Source: Cladophialophora immunda (Eukaryota; Ascomycota; Eurotiomycetes; Chaetothyriales; Herpotrichiellaceae). From it: a DNA stretch of 10,805 bases. The translations under genes and the position numbers were made by a program. Each line of letters opens with the position of its first letter. Position 1 is the stretch's first letter. Under the pieces are notes generated by a model. The model did no database searches, was not told where the DNA came from, and saw only the letters and a list, made by a program, of their open reading frames with translations. The stretch is from the NCBI RefSeq assembly GCF_000835495.1, contig NW_015622575.1, positions 1-10,805 on the forward strand, read 5' to 3'. Below are positions 6,929-10,805 of this stretch, piece after piece.

Positions 6929-7243
6929 TTCTCAAGGGTCTTGCCATGGGACCGCTCTGTGGGATTGTGTCGGCAGCCTCCGTTGTAGGACTCTTCAACA
7001 TTGCCCTTGCGCGGCTGTAGCATTTAGAGAAGGATAGATAGGTCCCGCGGACGGGGTCCGCGGAATAATTGAAACACATGCCAAACAAGGGACGATGGTG
7101 TTGAACAGTGAGGATCAGGGTGTGAATCCCGCGTTTTCCGGTGTATTTATATTATTCTGTGTTCTCCTTGCTTCTACTGTAAAAGCTCCATGTCTGCGTA
7201 ATATATGGCACGGGGGCAGAACCATGATTGAAAAGATCCCCCA
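6929..7243. other. Gap between convergent genes (shared 3' region)
   Basis: About 315 bp separate the two stop codons. It should contain both 3' UTRs. Apart from the hairpin at 7045-7063 I see no gene or repeat here. Confidence 0.5.
7045..7063. other. GC-rich hairpin in the shared 3' region
   Basis: CCGCGGA and TCCGCGG form a perfect 7-bp stem around the loop CGGGG. It lies about 120 bp after the bZIP stop. It could fold in the bZIP 3' UTR; the CGG/CCG triplets also resemble zinc-cluster half-sites. Function unknown. Confidence 0.4.
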
Positions 7244-7956
7244 TTATAACTGACGACCTAGCTTGCTCAACATCGCATTGTCCGGCGGAAAGGTTCTAAG
7301 GGCGGAAAATGGATATCCTTCTCTATCAGGGTGAATGGGAGTTAATGACACCCTCTCGCTTAGCGAATCCCTTGGTCCGCTCATTTGGTCTTCAGAGCTT
7401 CGGACACCGGTGGTGGATGGAATATGATGAGACGCACTAGGGATTCCCGTTTCGGGTAGCCTGACTAAAGAGCTCGTTGAGGCCTGGTCCGGCTTCTCAC
7501 TGGGGTGCCGGTGGTAGTTCTCTAACTTCTGGGTCGGATGAGAAGCTAAGGGCCTTGGATGGATAGTACGCAGTCCACCACCGCGTTGGCCGGTTGCGTG
7601 GATCTTCACGCTCCCATGGCTTGAGCGATTTAGCGGACGTGTGTTCGGATTCATTGACCTTGATGTGTCGTGATCCTCAGGGACCCAGGGAGTCAGCCGC
7701 CATTGCCCCGTCCTACGTTGACACTCGCCGGCCGTGGCATCTTCACGGCAGTTCTCACAAGGACCATCGTTCGAGCCGACACATCGAATCTAAAAGGCTT
7801 TAGTACCCCTCGAGGCCAGCAATGCCGAATAGAGCGAGCGGTACCTCCCTTTTTCTTCTGGCAGGACCGGCAGGCCCTGACCGTCCGCCGCCACGCTCGA
7901 ATAGCAGGAGTACGTGCCTCAGCAGGATGAAAGTACCTCCACGGAGAAGGATCCAT
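7244..7956 (-). CDS. Zn2Cys6 transcription factor, two exons, junction out of frame
   Basis: Exon 1 runs from 7956 (MDPSPWRYF) and ends in RACRSCQKKK. Exon 2 (7789-7244, 181 residues) opens with IRC and continues NDGPCENC to GEC. Together they give C-x2-C-x6-C-x7-C-x2-C-x8-C, a perfect fungal binuclear zinc cluster that binds CGG triplets in nuclear DNA. The intron has a TACTAAA branch and ends TTTTAG at 7790. The only GT donor (7844-7843) lies four bases past the last in-frame codon (AAG, 7851-7849). Splicing there leaves GGAG in the message, shifts the frame and stops 10 codons into exon 2. The gene may thus be recently broken, misassembled, or use an unusual donor. The remaining about 150 residues are Ser/Pro/Arg-rich; the usual fungal-specific middle domain is absent. 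A further upstream exon from the ATG at 8096, with donor GTAAGT at 8086 and acceptor at 8001, would also join in frame. Confidence 0.72.
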
Positions 7957-8254
7957 CGACAGGCGTACGGAAGGGTCGGCCTGGACGGGCGAGATGGTTT
8001 CTGACCGGTCGGACCACAAAGGATAGGTGTTCGGGGGAGGCGGATTACCCTTGAGAAAACATGAATAACCGGGCGCAACCACTTACTTGGCTTCATCTCG
8101 GTCTACTTACAGGATAATCTTTTTGTACCCAAAACGGACCGTTTTCGTGGCGCGAAGGCTGGGTCATTGCGTGATTAGGATCCGGCCGCTAAGCATAGCT
8201 TTTGTTGTATTTGAGATGGGTTTTCGCGAGAGGAGAAACGGAGAGATAGCTATG

Positions 8255-8261
8255 ATTTATA
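8255..8261 (-). promoter_or_regulatory. Possible TATA box of the Zn2Cys6 gene
   Basis: TATAAAT on the minus strand lies about 300 bp upstream of the 7956 start and about 160 bp upstream of the alternative ATG at 8096. The latter distance is closer to that of the bZIP gene and slightly favours the longer model. Confidence 0.35.
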
Positions 8262-9365
8262 CCTCTGTCGAGTCTCGTCTAAAGAAAGGTGGGTGAAAGG
8301 TTTAGCCAAACTCAATATGGGGGACTGAAAAATGATCTAGGGCGAGAGCATGATGTGCGGGGGCCCGCAGGACAAGAGAACGGGGGGAAGGGGCGTAGGG
8401 GGACCAGCGCGGAAAGAGAGGTGATTCGCCTGCTGTCCTCTGGTAGTACGGATCGAACCTAGGTCGGATGAAGATTTATGCCTCCGATTGGTAGGAAAGT
8501 ATCAGCCACAAGGATTGGCTGAACTTTGAGAAGACCACGCTGATTGGTGCAAAACTTTCAGCGTGGTTAGCAGGATAAGGTGCCATATTTATTTGGACAG
8601 GAGGCTGAAGCTTGAAGTAATTTAACTTGAAACGACCTGTGCACTGTCTTTTGTCCCGTCGGAGGCCGCCGTGGTGTAGATAATGCTCTCTGGGTTGGGG
8701 GTGGGGAACGTCGGGCGGGTAAACCAGCTGTGCAGCGAGAAGTGCTCAGTTACTTCGATGCATGCAAATAAACCCGTTGAGTCCGAGGCATTGACCATTC
8801 GTGGGCCACGGGCCTTTTTGAGGAGATTGCCCCCTAGCTTGTTCGGTAGAGAGATATGTGACTGAGATTATCACTAGGCTGAACGCCGCGTATACTTGTC
8901 TCCGCCAATCTAGATGTCAACTTCCAGTAGATCCATAACAAACCCCTAACATTAATTGATTAGGTAGTCTCCAAGCCAAGACGGCCGGTAACTCGCGAGG
9001 GAAACCTGAAAAAGGAAGGCATCTCAGTATAAAAAGTGCGTGAATACCGGAGTAGTCATTTCGAATTAAGCTTCTTCTCGCTCCGTCTTACTGTATCTCC
9101 TGCCGCTGATTTTTAGAAAGAACGCGTTTTCTTACTTATGTCATAACCCTACCCTCCTTTCTTACGGCGGGGTTCATTTTTTCTTTCTTTTTTATCCCCC
9201 CCAATCGCGGTGTGGAGCTTGGGAAGAGAGTAAGGTTTAGCATATCTACCGTATAGACATTGTGGTCTAGAGAGTCTGGAAATCGAAGACCTTCCTCTTG
9301 CTACAATGATACGCGAAGTATTTCTCCACTCTCCTAGACTGAGAATCTGATCCGCTAAGAAAGCT
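8262..9365. other. Long stretch without a supported gene
   Basis: Frames of up to about 60 codons (for example 8683-8865) show no domain. Features noted are a purine-rich tract around 8340-8420 with the small palindrome TGCGGGGGCCCGCA, three ATTGG pentamers between 8487 and 8547, a 10-bp-stem hairpin at 8534-8567, and T/C-rich runs at 9150-9206. I see no tRNA and no recognisable transposon. Confidence 0.5.
8534..8567. repeat. Inverted repeat, 10-bp arms, 14-bp spacer
   Basis: ACCACGCTGA and TCAGCGTGGT are exact reverse complements around a 14-base spacer that contains an ATTGG pentamer. It could form a hairpin in either strand. No adjacent gene gives it a role. Confidence 0.5.
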
Positions 9366-10706
9366 TTAGCTCCCCTTCTGACGACCTCGGGTGTCGTATC
9401 GACGGCAATGCGGACGTGAGCGGAGACGGCTCGAAATTGGACGCTCGTGCGATGAGCGAGTCACGCTAATTGACTGGGGTCGTTGTCTACATGCTTTCTT
9501 CCGCGGCGCCTCTTCCCCGTGATGCTCCTCTATACGTCGCTTCCGACCCGGAGGACTAACTTCTATAGGCACAGGTGGCTGAGTGTCCGAACCCACCGCC
9601 TCCGCTAACATCGGTGGCAGGTACGACGTGGCCCAGGCCCGCTGATAATATGCAAGTTCCCAAGCAGACGCCATATCGAAAGGAGAGCCAGAAATATGCC
9701 CCACACCTTGATTCGTGCGGAGCTTGACGTCCAGAGAGGCTGACAGGTCGCGTTGGGTGACGGAGATAGGGCAGTCGAAGTTTCCAATGACATCCAAGAC
9801 ACACTGGCCAACCCGAATGCCACGGACAATCACCTCCGCATAAGGAAGCACCTGATCTCGGAACCGGTCGTAATTAGGGTGAGACACTTTCACGCGGCAG
9901 CGAATGTGGCCCGTAAAAGCACACAGGCCGATATCGTTGACCCTGGCGTCTGTAAGTTCTAGGTAGAACATGTTACTCAGGACCAGCGGCGCCAATTGGG
10001 TCAGCTCTGGCGAGCGCTGGAAAGTGCGCTGGGCGGAGTTTCTCAACCTCGGAATGGCCTGTACGCTATCTAGTTTTGGAAAGGGAGAGGGAATTGTGGT
10101 GTCGAATCGAAAGCAACGCCCTTCATCGACAAGCCGGGGATTCCCTATCATAAGCTTCCGCCATGCCGTGTCTCCGCATAGATGAGAGTTGAGGAATCCG
10201 TACATCTGCCAGATGCCGCTTTCACGGAACGCCCGTCGTATCCAACCCCGTCCATCCTCTACACCGGAGACCATCGTGTTTACATCTGAGTTCGTCGTCG
10301 TCTCGTTCGTCCCCGTCGCTAGGGAGACGAGATAATCCGGCGTGTGGGTATTATAACCAGTCCCCTTCCGTCCTGAGGTTATCGCGTTGCTCTCTGCTAT
10401 AGCTAGATCACTAGGATTGATGGCGCACATCGCCCCGTCTTGCACCATCTCGTCCAGCCCCTCAAGACGATGAGGAGGAAAGTACCTGGCAGTCTCTGTT
10501 AATATTGTTTCCATTCGGTGGGGCCGGGACTTGTCTTCTGCATTCGAGAGCGCTCTACTTACACTGGAGCCGCCGTCGTACATCGAAGGCTACACGGGTG
10601 TTATTGTGTCTCAGCTCTCGACCGGCCAACAGGGGGTTAAGAAGAGATGAGCACACTGCTTACCATTCCCACAGCCGAGTTTCAGTGCCACGGAATATTT
10701 GATAAT
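9366..10706 (-). CDS. Patatin-like phospholipase, C-terminal part (5' end missing)
   Basis: Patatin-domain enzymes hydrolyse acyl lipids with a Ser-Asp dyad. Three exons fit one motif-consistent frame: 10706-10664, 10589-10563 (27 nt) and 10485-9366, with introns of 74 and 77 nt. The joined product reads FRGTETRLWE then CLRCTTAAPVYFPPH, matching the IWEAARATSAAP-YF region before the catalytic aspartate. The aspartate follows in VQDGAMCAINP (DGA, codon 10439-10437). PDYLVSLATGT and FLNSHLCGDTAWRKLM then fit fungal patatins, and IRCRV and ISGSPFDM fit their C-terminal extension. The last 60 residues are basic, with GRKRR and PRKKACR, a possible nuclear signal. The nucleophile half (GxGxxG, GxSxG) should lie upstream. 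A CTGAC branch and CACAG acceptor directly before 10706 show another intron, then the window ends. Without splicing, a 405-residue frame from 10583 is open but lacks the TTAAP motif, so it is not the likely protein. Confidence 0.82.
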
Positions 10707-10805
10707 CTGTGACTTTACGTCAGCTGATTGGATCAATGAGGCAAAACAGACCGGACAAAAGCCCGGGACAGAGGAGTTTTTGGGAGAGGGAAAGGAGGGG
10801 GGGGG
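10707..10805 (-). other. Partial intron of the patatin gene and right edge
   Basis: On the minus strand AGCTGACG sits about 14 bases before the CACAG acceptor at 10711-10707, a textbook fungal branch and 3' splice site. The donor and the preceding coding exon cannot be identified in the remaining 90 bp, which end in a run of nine G on the plus strand. Confidence 0.5.

Noticed and set aside
7693..8096. ORFs of about 98-129 codons on the minus strand read straight through the zinc-cluster intron or in the other frame
   Set aside because: The 7693-8082 frame contains exon 1 of the Zn2Cys6 gene, but past the splice site it reads intron and out-of-frame sequence; the 7800-8096 frame is a shadow.
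8440..8520. Possible tRNA on the minus strand from a GGTTCGATCC B-box-like motif (8459-8450)
   Set aside because: The T-arm stem does not pair beyond one or two bases, and no A box, D arm or acceptor pairing is found at the right distance.
10501..10583. ATG at 10583 as the start of a complete 405-residue protein
   Set aside because: Its first about 30 residues lie on intron and out-of-frame exon sequence; splicing restores the conserved patatin motif in another frame, so this start is an artefact.
1..10805. Telomeric repeats, given the telomere-type OB-fold protein and G/C-rich ends
   Set aside because: No tandem TTAGGG or CCCTAA is present; the ends are plain homopolymers.

Overview
The window looks like genomic DNA from a filamentous ascomycete (Pezizomycotina). 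The evidence is short introns of 51-77 nt with GTAAG-type donors and CTGAC or TACTAA-like branch sites, CT-rich leaders behind a TATA box, a fungus-type zinc binuclear cluster (Zn2Cys6), a fungal bZIP of the NxxAQxxYR type, and a decayed Tad1/I-like LINE. Both ends are homopolymer runs (C10 at the left, G9 at the right), which suggests a whole short contig. All functional calls come from reading motifs by eye; no search was run.

Layout. Positions 1-472 hold no recognisable gene. Positions 473-1210 form a fold-back structure: two near-identical inverted arms (70 and 58 bp, differing by exactly one 12-bp tandem unit) around about 610 bp of unidentified DNA. Positions 1265-2473 are a 5'-truncated, frameshifted LINE. 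It ends in a (GTCAA)3 tail and is flanked by a perfect 15-bp direct repeat, the expected signature of target-primed insertion. At 2811-3437 (minus) lies a compact single-exon protein that is almost entirely a POT1/Cdc13-type telomeric OB fold. Positions 3438-6025 are largely empty, with one weak hypothetical ORF and several palindromes.

Positions 6026-7956 hold two convergent transcription-factor genes. On the plus strand is a two-exon bZIP protein with a clear basic region but no visible leucine zipper, preceded by a TATA box and two small upstream ORFs. On the minus strand is a two-exon Zn2Cys6 protein whose splice junction is out of frame by a 4-bp interruption, so it may be recently broken. 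Positions 8262-9365 hold no gene. Positions 9366-10706 (minus) carry the C-terminal part of a patatin-like phospholipase. Two introns and a 27-nt exon can be resolved from the conserved motif they split. Its N-terminal half, which should hold the catalytic serine, lies beyond the right edge or is lost.

How the parts relate. The left third is a transposon graveyard. The right two thirds hold two small regulators and a lipid-acting enzyme. They could be the remains of a regulated accessory cluster, but nothing in the sequence shows that these genes work together. I did not find a clearly new multi-gene system. The strongest unusual signals are the LINE insertion with an intact target duplication, the fold-back structure, the stand-alone telomeric OB-fold protein, and the zinc-cluster gene broken exactly at its splice donor.
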